Origin: JAIVGZ01 sp964552205
GTDB lineage: Bacteria; Pseudomonadota; Gammaproteobacteria; Natronospirales; JAIVGZ01
DNA: 64,000 bases
Direction: 5' to 3'
Assembly: GCA_964552205.1 (NCBI GenBank)
Contig: CAZKFT010000006.1
Coordinates: forward strand, 1-64,000
The position numbers and the translations under genes are program-made. Shown here one piece after another: positions 34,591-43,261 of the stretch (positions are counted from its first letter, which is position 1; the number at the start of each line of letters is the position of its first letter). Under the pieces are notes generated by a model, which was not told the origin of the DNA, searched no databases, and was given only the letters and a program-made list of their open reading frames with translations.

Positions 34591-35217
34591 ATGCGCAAGC
34601 TGACCACCATTTTTGCAATTTGCGGATTGCTGATAGCGCTTCCAGCCTGCGCTGACAGTGGCGTGCAGCGTCTGAATAATTTCCTCTCTCAGGTCACAAC
34701 ACTGCGCGCCGACTTCAACCAGGTGGTCATGGATGCCGATCGACGCATCATCCAGGAGGCCAGTGGCACATTGGCCGTGCTGCGGCCGGGAAGATTCCGG
34801 TGGGATTACCGCGAGCCGTTTGTGCAGGTTATCGTGGCGGATGGTGCAAGAATCTGGATGTACGACGAGGAACTCGGGCAAGTCACGGTGAGGCCCATGG
34901 ACGATACGCTCGCATCCACGCCTGCCATGCTGCTGTCCGGTGGGGATGACATCCGCGCACATTCCGATGTTCGTGAACTCGGTGAGGTGGGAGGCCTGAT
35001 CTGGGTTGGACTCATACCCAAAGTTCAGGACAGCGAGTTTGAATCTGTCCGGCTTGGCTTCGATGGGGCGTTAGTGGCAGTCATGGAGCTCATCGACAAT
35101 TTCGGCCAGACCACCCGCATTGAGTTCACCCGCCAGGTAGTCAACTCGACCATCGATATTGACGTCTTCGAGTTCACGCCACCTCCGGGAACCGACATCA
35201 TCGGCGACGATGGCTGA
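34591..35217 (+). CDS. lolA: Outer membrane lipoprotein carrier protein LolA
   Basis: Periplasmic chaperone of 208 residues that carries lipoproteins from LolCDE to LolB. A signal peptide (MRKLTTIFAICGLLIALPACA) precedes the LolA fold, seen in LRADFNQVV, GRFRWDYREPFVQVIVADG and the Pro-rich C-terminus FEFTPPPGTDII. GAGG lies seven bases before the ATG. It pairs functionally with lolCD at 1210-3136, although the two are far apart. It follows ftsK as in E. coli. Confidence 0.95.
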   Translation: MRKLTTIFAICGLLIALPACADSGVQRLNNFLSQVTTLRADFNQVVMDADRRIIQEASGTLAVLRPGRFRWDYREPFVQVIVADGARIWMYDEELGQVTVRPMDDTLASTPAMLLSGGDDIRAHSDVRELGEVGGLIWVGLIPKVQDSEFESVRLGFDGALVAVMELIDNFGQTTRIEFTRQVVNSTIDIDVFEFTPPPGTDIIGDDG

Positions 35218-35621
35218 TGCCGGCCTGGCTATCACCTCGGCCATTGAAGTGGCGACCGCTGTGGCTGGTCATCGGATGGTTGTTGGTGGGTCTCGTGGTT
35301 TACCTGAGTCTGGCACCGCAGTTGCCTCAGGTGGATATACGAAACTTCGACAAGGTGGGTCACTTCCTAGCTTACTTTGCACTCATGAGTTGGTTTGCGT
35401 TCATTTATGCGCGTAACGCCCATCTCTGGATTGGGGTAATGCTGGTGATTATGGGAATCGCGCTGGAAATCGGACAGTACCTGACCGGTTACCGAGCATT
35501 CGAGATAGCCGACATCGTGGTCAATACCCTGGGCGTCATGGCGGGGATGCTGTTGGCACGCACGCGGTTTGCGGGACTGCTGATCCTCTTCGAGCGGCGA
35601 CTCGACGCACCTGAGGGCTGA
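35217..35621 (+). CDS. VanZ-like family membrane protein
   Basis: A 134-residue membrane protein with four helices (about 15-32, 45-62, 68-85, 100-118). The pattern DKVGHFLAYFALMSWFAF followed by EIGQYLTGYRAFEIADIVVNTLG is the VanZ/teicoplanin-resistance-like signature. The family is widespread in organisms with no glycopeptide exposure, so resistance is not implied. Its start overlaps the lolA stop by one base, and rarA follows after one base. Confidence 0.85.
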   Translation: MPAWLSPRPLKWRPLWLVIGWLLVGLVVYLSLAPQLPQVDIRNFDKVGHFLAYFALMSWFAFIYARNAHLWIGVMLVIMGIALEIGQYLTGYRAFEIADIVVNTLGVMAGMLLARTRFAGLLILFERRLDAPEG

Positions 35622-35622
35622 A

Positions 35623-36888
35623 ATGCGTCCATTGGCTGACCGTATGCGACCGGAGTCCATAGACGACTTCATCGGCCAATCCCACTTGTTGGGACACGGC
35701 AAGCCGCTACGGGTGGCGGCGGAGGGCAAGAGCCTCCATTCCATGGTGCTGTGGGGCCCACCGGGTACCGGGAAAACCACGCTCGCGCGCCTGCTGGCGC
35801 ACGTATACGACGCGGAGTTCATTCCGCTCTCTGCCGTTTTGGCCGGGGTGAAGGATGTCCGTAGCGCGGTGGACCAGGCACGGATGGTGAGATCGGGATC
35901 CGGCAAGCCGACCATCCTCTTCCTCGATGAAGTCCATCGTTTCAACAAGGCGCAACAGGATGCTTTTCTGCCCTTCGTGGAGGATGGAACTCTGGTCTTC
36001 GTCGGCGCAACCACGGAAAACCCGAGTTTCGAACTGAACTCTGCGTTGCTTTCGAGAGCTCGAGTGTATGTGCTCAAGCGGCTTGAGGAAGCGGATATAG
36101 AGGCAATCATCAAACGCGCTATTGAGATTGCCTTGCCAGAATTGGTGATCTCGGATGCCCATATTGCGTTGTTGGCCAGAGCGGCGGATGGCGATGCCAG
36201 GCGTGCACTGAATCTCCTCGAGGTTGCGGCGGACCTGGCACCCGTCACAGAGGAGGTCATCGGAAACCTCATCGCAGGTGGCTATCGGCGCTTTGACAAG
36301 CAGGGTGAGGTTTTCTACGACCAGATTTCCGCGCTCCATAAAGCGGTACGCGGCTCCAATCCCGATGCTGCACTTTACTGGTACGCGCGAATGCTGGACG
36401 GCGGATGTGATCCCCTGTATATCGCGCGTCGCGTTGTACGAATGGCCTCCGAGGACATTGGCAACGCTGACCCGCGGGCGATACAGCTCGCTCTCAATGC
36501 CTGGGATGTGCTGGAACGCTTGGGTAGCCCTGAGGGCGAATTGGCCGTTGCTCAGGCCGTTGTCTACATGGCCGTCGCTGCCAAGTCGAACGCTGTGTAT
36601 ACCGCGTTCGGTCGAGCAAGGCAGGACGCGGCGGACAGTGGGTCGCTGGATGTACCGGTCAAGCTACGAAACGCCCCTACCAAGTTGATGAAGGAGCTGG
36701 GCTATGGCAAGGATTATCGCTACGCCCATGATGAAAAGGACGGCTTCGCTGCCGGGGAAACCTATTTCCCGGAGGAAATGGGAGAGCGTATCTATTATCA
36801 TCCTGTGCCCCGGGGTCTCGAGTTGAGGATTTCGGAGAAACTGGATGAGCTGCGTGAGCTCAATCGCAAAAAGGCGAAGAAAAAATGA
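35623..36888 (+). CDS. rarA: Replication-associated recombination protein A (MgsA/RarA)
   Basis: AAA+ ATPase acting at stalled replication forks, 421 residues. It has MRPLADRMRPESIDDFIGQSHL at the N-terminus, Walker A GPPGTGKTT near 45, Walker B ILFLDEVHRFNKAQQD, the sensor motif GATTENPSFELN, and the C-terminal tetramerisation region with DPLYIARRVVRMASEDIG. The order lolA-rarA-serS is conserved from E. coli. It overlaps serS by four bases. Confidence 0.96.
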   Translation: MRPLADRMRPESIDDFIGQSHLLGHGKPLRVAAEGKSLHSMVLWGPPGTGKTTLARLLAHVYDAEFIPLSAVLAGVKDVRSAVDQARMVRSGSGKPTILFLDEVHRFNKAQQDAFLPFVEDGTLVFVGATTENPSFELNSALLSRARVYVLKRLEEADIEAIIKRAIEIALPELVISDAHIALLARAADGDARRALNLLEVAADLAPVTEEVIGNLIAGGYRRFDKQGEVFYDQISALHKAVRGSNPDAALYWYARMLDGGCDPLYIARRVVRMASEDIGNADPRAIQLALNAWDVLERLGSPEGELAVAQAVVYMAVAAKSNAVYTAFGRARQDAADSGSLDVPVKLRNAPTKLMKELGYGKDYRYAHDEKDGFAAGETYFPEEMGERIYYHPVPRGLELRISEKLDELRELNRKKAKKK

Positions 36889-38156
36889 TTGATATCAAGC
36901 TTCTGCGCTCCGATCTTGAGGGAACCGTCAAGCGACTCGCAAAGCGGGGGTTCGTGTTCCCCGCGGCGGAGTTCAGCGCGCTGGAAGCCAAGCGCAAGGA
37001 CCTTCAGACCCGCACGCAAGCGCTGCAGAATGAGCGCAACAATCGGTCCAAGGCCATTGGCCAGGCCAAGGCCCAAGGGGCGGATATCGCACCCATGTTG
37101 GCCGAGGTGGGGCAGCTCGGTGATGAACTCAAGCATAGCGAACAGGAACTCGCACTACTGCAAAGGATGCTGGATGACCTGTTGCTAGGCGTACCCAATC
37201 TCTTGCACGAAAGTGTGCCGGAAGGCGGGGATGAAACCGCCAACATCGAGGTCCGCACTTGGGGGACGCCGCCGACATTTGATTTCGTTCCCAAGGACCA
37301 TGTGGCGCTTGGTGAGTCCTTGGGGCGCATGGATTTTGAAACGGCAACCAAACTCGCTGGCGCGCGTTTTGTGCTCCTGTCCGGCGGGCTGGCACGCTTG
37401 CACCGTGCGCTTTCCCAATTCATGCTGGACTTGCATACCTCTGAGCACGGGTATGAGGAGTGCTATGTCCCGTACTTGGTCAATGCGGACAGTTTGACTG
37501 GCACAGGCCAGTTGCCCAAGTTCTCGGAGGATCAATTCCGTACTGAGGGTGAGCCACACCTCTATCTGACTCCGACTGCGGAGGTGCCTCTTACCAACAT
37601 TGTTCGCGATGTGATTGTCGATGCGGACTACCTGCCAAGACGCTACGTCGCGCACACGCCATGTTTCCGGCGCGAAGCGGGCAGCTACGGGAAAGATACC
37701 CGAGGAATGATTCGCCAGCACCAGTTCGACAAAGTTGAGTTGGTCCACGTTGTCGAGCCGGGCAAGTCCTATGACGCACTGGAAGCGCTGACCGGCCACG
37801 CAGAGGAAGTTTTGAAACGTCTGGAACTGCCTTACCGCGTCGTGTCCTTGTGTGCCGGAGACATTGGGTTCGGTGCGGCTAAGACTTACGACCTTGAGGT
37901 CTGGTTGCCAGGGCAGGACAAGTACAGGGAAATTTCCTCCTGTAGCAACTGTGAGGACTTCCAGGCTCGCCGTATGCAGGCTCGTTGGCGCAACCCGGAG
38001 ACCGGCAAGCCTGAGCTGGTGCATACGCTGAACGGTTCAGGGGTCGCTGTTGGCCGTGCGCTGATTGCCGTGATGGAGAATTACCAGACTGCTGAAGGTA
38101 GAATACGCGTCCCGGCGGTACTCCAACCGTATATGGGTGGGGTTGAGGTAATTTGA
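36885..38156 (+). CDS. serS: Serine-tRNA ligase
   Basis: Class II aminoacyl-tRNA synthetase of 423 residues charging tRNA-Ser. The N-terminal coiled-coil arm spans about 30-100; the catalytic core has the TAEVPLTN block, motif 2 in FRREAGSYGKDTRGMIRQHQF and motif 3 near GSGVAVGRALIAVMENYQ. ATG overlaps the rarA stop (ATGA). A tRNA-Ser gene follows within 200 bases, so enzyme and substrate are neighbours. Confidence 0.97.
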   Translation: MIDIKLLRSDLEGTVKRLAKRGFVFPAAEFSALEAKRKDLQTRTQALQNERNNRSKAIGQAKAQGADIAPMLAEVGQLGDELKHSEQELALLQRMLDDLLLGVPNLLHESVPEGGDETANIEVRTWGTPPTFDFVPKDHVALGESLGRMDFETATKLAGARFVLLSGGLARLHRALSQFMLDLHTSEHGYEECYVPYLVNADSLTGTGQLPKFSEDQFRTEGEPHLYLTPTAEVPLTNIVRDVIVDADYLPRRYVAHTPCFRREAGSYGKDTRGMIRQHQFDKVELVHVVEPGKSYDALEALTGHAEEVLKRLELPYRVVSLCAGDIGFGAAKTYDLEVWLPGQDKYREISSCSNCEDFQARRMQARWRNPETGKPELVHTLNGSGVAVGRALIAVMENYQTAEGRIRVPAVLQPYMGGVEVI

Positions 38157-38161
38157 CTGTC

Positions 38162-38192
38162 GCGGCCCGTGGGGCCGCTCCCGCAATTTTTT
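38162..38192 (+). terminator. Possible terminator after serS
   Basis: A stem of GCGGCCC and GGGCCGC around a GTG loop (38162-38178), then eight bases and six T residues (38187-38192). The spacing between stem and T-run is longer than ideal, so it may be weak or only an attenuator before the tRNA region. Confidence 0.5.
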
Positions 38193-38194
38193 AT

Positions 38195-38322
38195 GGAGAG
38201 GTGGCCGAGTGGTTGAAGGCACCGGTCTTGACCAGAATCGCCGGGAGCGATTCGGGACCGCCGCAGGCGGGCCTGAGCGAAGCGAAGGCGAGGCCCATGG
38301 ACGGGCCGAGCAAAACCGGCAA
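38195..38322 (+). pseudogene. Broken tRNA-Ser copy with an insert in the anticodon loop
   Basis: Bases 38195-38231 are identical to the first 37 bases of the intact tRNA-Ser at 38339, through the acceptor strand, D-arm, anticodon stem and UGA anticodon. About 81 GC-rich bases follow, containing two inverted repeats (GAATCG/CGATTC and GGCCC/GGGCC). At 38312-38322 the tRNA sequence resumes with AAAACCGGCAA and then stops; variable arm, T-arm and acceptor 3' strand are missing. It cannot fold as a tRNA. The insert lies at position 35/36 or 36/37 of the anticodon loop. It is far too short for a group I intron. Confidence 0.7.
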
Positions 38323-38338
38323 GGACATATGAATTTTC

Positions 38339-38428
38339 GGAGAGGTGGCCGAGTGGTTGAAGGCACCGGTCTTGAAAACCGGCAACAGGGAGACCTGTTC
38401 GTGGGTTCGAATCCCACCCTCTCCGCCA
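38339..38428 (+). tRNA. tRNA-Ser (anticodon UGA)
   Basis: A 90-base class II tRNA. Acceptor GGAGAGG pairs with CCTCTCC, the anticodon loop CTTGAAA gives anticodon UGA, the long variable arm is AACAGGGAGACCTGTTC, the T-loop is GGTTCGAATCC, and discriminator G plus CCA are encoded. It lies between serS and a YkgJ-type gene. On the reverse strand it translates to the familiar false VGFEPT peptide. Confidence 0.97.
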
Positions 38429-38452
38429 CCCTAAGGATGCAGAAAGCTATGG

Positions 38453-39076
38453 GTGACTGTGACCGAAGCTGAGAGAATCCGGCGACAGGCCCTGCGCCGA
38501 CTGGACGACGCGCTGCGCCGAATCCCGGTGGTCGACAAGAGTCCGGTGGCCTGTGAGGCCGGTTGTCATTACTGTTGTCACTTACGGGTCATGGTCACCC
38601 CCGTAGAAGTGTTCGGCCTGCTTGACTTCATGCAGGCCCGCTTCACTGAGGAAGAGTTCGGGGAATTCCGCCAGCGTCTGCGCAAGTCAGCAGAACGAGT
38701 GCGGCTGGTACCCGGAGACCGGTTGCTGTCCGTGAATATCCCATGTCCTGTATTGGTGAATGGCCAGTGCAGTGCCTACGCTGCACGACCCTTCAACTGC
38801 CGGAGTTATCACTCCCTGGATCGCGACGCCTGTCAACGGTCCTTCGAGAATCCGGAGCGGCCTGGGCAGGGTCATCCCCAATTTTCAAAGGTTGCGCGGG
38901 TCCATGAGTCCTGTCAGGCCGGGTTGCTGAAGCAAACTGCAGAAGCTGGGTACGACTCCCGCCAGTATGAGTTGGTCACCGCTCTGGAAGAGGCATTAGA
39001 TGACTTGGAAGCCCGCCGTCGCTTCGAGGTCAAGGAACCAGAGGTCTTCCGCAGAGCGGTTGAAGTGATACTGTAG
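38453..39076 (+). CDS. YkgJ family cysteine cluster protein
   Basis: A 207-residue protein of the YkgJ (zinc/iron-chelating) family. Two Cys groups are seen: CEAGCHYCCH near residues 34-42 and CPVLVNGQCSAYAARPFNCRS near 95-120, with a further Cys in DRDAC. These are thought to bind metal; no reaction is known. Translation starts at GTG 38453 or possibly the GTG two codons on. MscS follows after four bases. Confidence 0.85.
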   Translation: MTVTEAERIRRQALRRLDDALRRIPVVDKSPVACEAGCHYCCHLRVMVTPVEVFGLLDFMQARFTEEEFGEFRQRLRKSAERVRLVPGDRLLSVNIPCPVLVNGQCSAYAARPFNCRSYHSLDRDACQRSFENPERPGQGHPQFSKVARVHESCQAGLLKQTAEAGYDSRQYELVTALEEALDDLEARRRFEVKEPEVFRRAVEVIL

Positions 39077-39080
39077 GCAC

Positions 39081-39941
39081 ATGGAAGCTTTTCGCGGCTG
39101 GCTGGATATCTCCCTGCTCGACGTCGGGGAAATCAACATCACCCTGTTGGACCTCATTTGGGTGGTGCTGGTTTTCGCAATTGCCCTGATGCTGTCCTCT
39201 GTTCTGCAACGGGGTCTTGAGCGGGTGTCGCAACAATGGCCCTCCATGAACCGCGGTTCAATTTACGCGCTGGGGCGCGTCTCCCACTACGTCATCCTGC
39301 TGGTTGCCTTGATTGTCGGCCTTGCCTCACTGGGATTCAATTTCACCAATGCCGCTCTGGTGCTTGGTGCGCTTGGCATAGGTATTGGATTTGGCCTGCA
39401 GAACATCGTTGCAAATTTCGTCTCTGGACTGATTATCCTGTTCGAACGACCGGTCAAGGTCGGGGATTTCATTGAATTCCAATCTGGCGTCGCAGGCGAA
39501 GTGCGTGAAATCCGTATGCGAGCCGTTCGCATCACCACCAATGACAACATCGATATCCTCGTTCCAAATGTTGAATTCACCAACGGCAGAGTGGTGAATT
39601 GGACCCTGGACGACCATACCCGACGTGTCCACGTTCCATTCGGTGTTGCCTACGGGTCAGACAAGGATCTGGTGCGAAAGGTGGTGCTGGAGGCTGTCGA
39701 CGACGTGCCACACACACAGAAGCATGTGCCAGGCCATGACCCGCAGGTCTGGTTGGTCAATCTTGGCGACTCTGCGCTCGAATTCGAGCTGTTGGTATGG
39801 GTGACGTCCGCGGCCTTGCGCCGCCCAGGCAAGGTGAAGGCCGAGTACCTCTGGGCCATCCATACCGCACTGGTGGAGAATGGGATCAAGATTCCGTTCC
39901 CGCAACGCGATGTCCACCTGCACGCGGTCAAGGACGATTGA
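39081..39941 (+). CDS. Small-conductance mechanosensitive channel family protein (MscS)
   Basis: A 286-residue MscS-type channel for osmotic downshock. Three membrane helices (about 18-38, 60-82, 88-112), the pore helix with ALVLGALGIGIGFGLQNIVANFVSG, and the beta domain with VGDFIEFQSGVAGEVREIRMRAVRI and NVEFTNGRVVNW are all present; the C-terminal alpha/beta domain is complete. It overlaps the next gene by four bases. Confidence 0.93.
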   Translation: MEAFRGWLDISLLDVGEINITLLDLIWVVLVFAIALMLSSVLQRGLERVSQQWPSMNRGSIYALGRVSHYVILLVALIVGLASLGFNFTNAALVLGALGIGIGFGLQNIVANFVSGLIILFERPVKVGDFIEFQSGVAGEVREIRMRAVRITTNDNIDILVPNVEFTNGRVVNWTLDDHTRRVHVPFGVAYGSDKDLVRKVVLEAVDDVPHTQKHVPGHDPQVWLVNLGDSALEFELLVWVTSAALRRPGKVKAEYLWAIHTALVENGIKIPFPQRDVHLHAVKDD

Positions 39942-40576
39942 GCGAGAGTTGCCGACTCTGCGGCGCCGTCGCAGTACTCTGGCTGCAAGTTCACGAGCGC
40001 TGCTATCTGGAATGCGCGGAGTGTTACTCAGTCCAAGTCAGCGCTTTGCAGCTCCCGAACAGGGAGACTGAGCGAGCACATTACGACCTTCATCAGAATG
40101 ATCCGGATGACCCTGCATACCGAACGTTTCTCAGCCGCGTCACGGTGCCGTTGTTGTCCTTACTGATGCCCGGTAGTCGCGGATTGGATTATGGCTGTGG
40201 TCCGGGGCCGGCGCTCGCAGCCATGTTGACGGAAGCTGGTCATCAGGTATCGCTGTTCGACCCAATCTATGAACCGGATCCTTCGGTGCTTGAGGATGCG
40301 CGCTATGATTTCATCACATGCACGGAGGTGGCGGAGCACTTCCATTCACCTGGCGCAGAGTTCGAACGACTGGCGTCCATGCTGACCAGTGGGGGAGTGT
40401 TGGCAGTCATGACCGCTTTCAATCCCGGGCGGGAGGCATTCGAGTCGTGGCATTACCCGCGCGACCCGACGCATGTCATGTTCTATAAGGAGGAAACCTT
40501 CCATTGGCTCTCTCAACACCTGGGGCTGGCGGTCGAATTCCCAGGGCGCGATGTGGTCATGCTCACTGCTTCCTAG
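39938..40576 (+). CDS. Class I SAM-dependent methyltransferase with N-terminal Cys pairs
   Basis: A 212-residue protein. Two Cys pairs at the N-terminus (ESCRLCG and LECAECYS) look like a zinc ribbon. The SAM motif I is GLDYGCGPGPALA near residue 88, followed by acidic VSLFDPIYEPD and ITCTEVAEHFHSPG. The C-terminal DPTHVMFYKEETFHWLSQHLG is typical of small-molecule methyltransferases of the Methyltransf_11/23 type. The start is TTG 39938 overlapping the mscS stop; earlier starts would lie in mscS. The substrate is unknown. Four-base CTAG overlap with the SLC13 gene. Confidence 0.85.
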   Translation: MSESCRLCGAVAVLWLQVHERCYLECAECYSVQVSALQLPNRETERAHYDLHQNDPDDPAYRTFLSRVTVPLLSLLMPGSRGLDYGCGPGPALAAMLTEAGHQVSLFDPIYEPDPSVLEDARYDFITCTEVAEHFHSPGAEFERLASMLTSGGVLAVMTAFNPGREAFESWHYPRDPTHVMFYKEETFHWLSQHLGLAVEFPGRDVVMLTAS

Positions 40577-42045
40577 AACGGGAGCATCCAGTTTCCGAAC
40601 ACACGTATGACCACTGCGATGAGGATAATCGCCATCACATTGAGGCCCAATCCCGCCCGCATCATCTGTCCTATGCTCACCATACCGGAGGCGAAGACGA
40701 TGGCGTTGGGTGGTGTCGCCACCGGGAGCATGAATGCACAGGTCGCTGCGAGCGCAGCCGCGAACAGAACCGGCATGGGGTCGATGCCGATGCCGATGGC
40801 AACGGCCGCCAACACCGGAATGAATGTGTTCGCTGTAGCCGTATTGCTTGAAAGCTCAGTGAGGAAGATGACCATGGTTGTAGCAGCAAGCAGCACCCAA
40901 ATCGTCTTGACGCCCTCCATCCCGCTGAATGCCTGAGCCAGCCAAGTATCGACACCATTCGCGCTGATTGCCGCAGCCAGGCTGAGTCCGCCGCCGAAAA
41001 GCAACAGGATTCCCCACGGCAACTTCACTGCCGTCTCCCAGTCCAGCGCAAATACTCGCTTGCGCCAATCAACTGGAAGCAAAAACAGGGCCATTGCTCC
41101 CATCATGGCAATGATCGCATCAGACAGGGCATGCATACCCGTCAGCGCTGCAATCTGCGGACGGAAAATCCACGCCAGGGCGGTGCATAGAAAAACCACC
41201 AGTACCGTCCGCTCACCTTGATGCATGGCACCGAGCGTGGAAAGCTCGGTGCGGATTTCGCTCACTGCTGCCTGCGGGACGACCAGGCGCAGGGGGAAAA
41301 CGATGCGTGTCAGATACAGCCAGGTCAGCGGCAGAAACAACGCGACCAAGGGCAGACCGACCTTCATCCATGCCAACATGGTGATTTCCTGGCCCAACGC
41401 ATTCGCCGCGTAATTGGCCAGTATCAGGTTGGGTGGTGAGCCGATGAGCGTTCCCAGACCGCCAATGGATGCCCCATACGCGATACCGAGCATCAGGCAG
41501 GTGCCGAAATTTGCCAAGGCTCGCGTGGACTGCTCGTCGTTTTCCGGCAGATGTCTGCGCAAAAGCTCTATGACACTGATTCCGACTGGGAGCAGCATCA
41601 CGGTTGCTGCGGTGTTGGAAATCCACATGCTCAATGCCGCGGTGGCAAGCATGAAGCCCGCGACGAGGTGGGTCGGTGTGGTACCTACCAAGCGCACGAT
41701 GGACAGCGCGATACGCCTGTGCAGGTTCCAGCGTTGCATCGCCAGCCCGATCATGAATCCTCCCATGAACAGGAACACGATTTCTGACGCGTAGGGTCTC
41801 AACGCCTGGGCCGCGGGTAGTGCTCCCGACAGCGGGAACAGGATGACAGGAAGGAGTGAGGTCGCCGGCAAGGGAATGGCCTCCGTCATCCACCAAGTGG
41901 CCATCCATACCCCGATGGCCGCGGTGGCCCGCCCGGGGTGAGAAAGGCCTCCGACATCGGAATCAGGGAGCACGACGTAGACCAGAACGGCAAGGAGGGG
42001 GCCGCTGATGAATCCGGCCCAGGCGACACGGTCCTTGATTGGCAT
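40573..42045 (-). CDS. SLC13/DASS family anion (dicarboxylate):sodium symporter
   Basis: A polytopic inner-membrane carrier of about 490 residues with 11-12 hydrophobic segments. It carries the two SNT motifs of the family: WISNTAATVMLLPVG in the first half and ELSSNTATANTFIPVLAA in the second, plus GIAYGASIGGLGTLIGSPPN. These point to a Na+-coupled dicarboxylate or similar anion carrier; the exact substrate cannot be told. ATG 42063 is also possible but adds MCHFCS; ATG 42045 fits better. It diverges from the CHAT gene. Confidence 0.9.
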   Translation of the reverse strand: MPIKDRVAWAGFISGPLLAVLVYVVLPDSDVGGLSHPGRATAAIGVWMATWWMTEAIPLPATSLLPVILFPLSGALPAAQALRPYASEIVFLFMGGFMIGLAMQRWNLHRRIALSIVRLVGTTPTHLVAGFMLATAALSMWISNTAATVMLLPVGISVIELLRRHLPENDEQSTRALANFGTCLMLGIAYGASIGGLGTLIGSPPNLILANYAANALGQEITMLAWMKVGLPLVALFLPLTWLYLTRIVFPLRLVVPQAAVSEIRTELSTLGAMHQGERTVLVVFLCTALAWIFRPQIAALTGMHALSDAIIAMMGAMALFLLPVDWRKRVFALDWETAVKLPWGILLLFGGGLSLAAAISANGVDTWLAQAFSGMEGVKTIWVLLAATTMVIFLTELSSNTATANTFIPVLAAVAIGIGIDPMPVLFAAALAATCAFMLPVATPPNAIVFASGMVSIGQMMRAGLGLNVMAIILIAVVIRVFGNWMLPF

Positions 42046-42103
42046 GGAACAAAAATGACACATGAGCGCTCACGGGACAATCGTTCGGAGTGAGAATCGT
42101 CAA

Positions 42104-43240
42104 ATGAGCAAGCGCATTCTGGTGGTGGCATTGCTGATTGCCAGCGCAGGCGAGGTCGCCGCGGACTGGCGTCGCGACGTCTTCGATCTGGCCCTGGCAG
42201 GCGATGGGTTGGCGGCAGAGCTGGCTGAACGCGAACGCGCTCCGTGGATTGCGCCACACCTTGCCCAGGCCGTACCGGTCCCCACCCGCTATGTTGGCTG
42301 GGTCGCGCTCAAGGAGGCCTATGTTGTCTACCGCCTTCACCCTCGAACAGAGGTCCGGGTCATCACTCGTCCCCCAGATACTGAGGAGGTAGTGGCGCAG
42401 GTACGTGCGGAGCTTTCGGCCGGTCACACGCCTGACACCCGCCGCTTGTTTGAAATCTGGATTGCGCCAATCTCTGACTGGCTGGATCAGTCGGAGGCGC
42501 CTTGGATATTCTCTCTGGATGGAGACCTGGAGGAGGTCCCACTGCCCCTGGTGACCGGCAGTGCGCTCATTCATGCTGCATCGGCGCGCAGTGCGGCACT
42601 GGCGCAATACCGTGCAGCCCAGAGTCGCCGACGTCCAAAGTCGCTTTTCGCTTTTGCAAGGACGGCCATCAATGATCCCGAAGCGCTACCAGCAGCACAT
42701 GCAGAAATTGCGCTCGCTGCGGCGGCGCTTGGCGGGCCCGCAACACTCCTGCATGGCGCGGGTGCGCTTGATGAGTTGAAACGCGCCGCCCATGACGGTC
42801 GTCTGGCCGACGCCCGCTTTGTCTTGTTCGCGGCCCATGCCGCCCCGGATCCGGTTAGGCCTCAGTTGCTGGCGCTACAGCTCGCCCCGGGAGAAGATGG
42901 CCGCTATGTCGCGGCGGATACCCTGCATCTCCAGTTCAAGGCTGAGCTGGTGGTCTTGTCGGCGTGTGAGACTGCCCTGCCGGGAGCAGGCCCTACCATC
43001 GTGTCGGGCTTCGCCCAAGCGGCGCTGTTCGCGGGTGTGGGGTACACCTTGCTCACCCAGTGGCGGGTAGATGACGCCGCGAGTGCCCAATTCGTTGCCG
43101 CGCTGTTTTCCGAGCTTGCCAACGGGTCTGAGGTCGTAGACGCCCTGGACCGGGTCCAGAAAGCCTTTCGCGACGGGGCCCACGGGGATCGCTACCGAGC
43201 GCCGTATTTCTGGGCGGCTTGGCAACTGTGGGGCGGCTGA
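42104..43240 (+). CDS. Secreted CHAT-domain protein
   Basis: A 378-residue protein with a likely signal peptide (MSKRILVVALLIASAGEVAA), so it acts outside the cytoplasm. The second half is a CHAT domain, a caspase-like peptidase fold: the His245 of LFAAHAAPD and Cys288 of VVLSACETALPG are both in place, followed by GFAQAALFAGVGYTLLTQWRVDD and YRAPYFWAAWQLWGG. The N-terminal half has no recognisable repeats (TPR units are common in other CHAT proteins). An in-frame ATG at 42062 would remove the signal character. The next two plus-strand genes are a small membrane protein and a histidine phosphatase. Protease activity is inferred from the intact dyad. Confidence 0.85.
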   Translation: MSKRILVVALLIASAGEVAADWRRDVFDLALAGDGLAAELAERERAPWIAPHLAQAVPVPTRYVGWVALKEAYVVYRLHPRTEVRVITRPPDTEEVVAQVRAELSAGHTPDTRRLFEIWIAPISDWLDQSEAPWIFSLDGDLEEVPLPLVTGSALIHAASARSAALAQYRAAQSRRRPKSLFAFARTAINDPEALPAAHAEIALAAAALGGPATLLHGAGALDELKRAAHDGRLADARFVLFAAHAAPDPVRPQLLALQLAPGEDGRYVAADTLHLQFKAELVVLSACETALPGAGPTIVSGFAQAALFAGVGYTLLTQWRVDDAASAQFVAALFSELANGSEVVDALDRVQKAFRDGAHGDRYRAPYFWAAWQLWGG

Positions 43241-43248
43241 CATCCCCG

Positions 43249-43254
43249 TATAAT
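43249..43254 (+). promoter_or_regulatory. Candidate -10 box before the small membrane protein gene
   Basis: A perfect TATAAT just after the CHAT stop codon, seven bases before the ATG at 43262. No Shine-Dalgarno and no good -35 at 16-18 bases. If active, the small gene and the histidine phosphatase have their own leaderless transcript. Confidence 0.45.
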
Positions 43255-43261
43255 CCCTCGC

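Noticed and set aside
35217..35621. Glycopeptide resistance by the VanZ-like protein
   Set aside because: Only the membrane family is shared; no vanHAX genes are near and the organism is Gram-negative.
38195..38338. Group I intron or split tRNA in the first tRNA-Ser copy
   Set aside because: The insert is only about 81 bases and the T-arm and 3' acceptor strand are missing, so no functional tRNA could form.
38195..38428. Attachment-site repeat of an integrated element at tRNA-Ser
   Set aside because: The repeat is of the 5' half, not the 3' end; the copies are only 144 bases apart and there is no integrase or mobile gene nearby.
38037..38429. Minus-strand frame reading MAERVGFEPTNRSPCC and a related frame at 38191-38385
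   Set aside because: This is the well-known false translation of tRNA-Ser; it covers the tRNA, its broken copy and the end of serS.
38209..38472. Plus-strand frame across both tRNA-Ser copies
   Set aside because: Same cause: tRNA sequence read as protein, with repeated VVEGTGL segments from the duplication.
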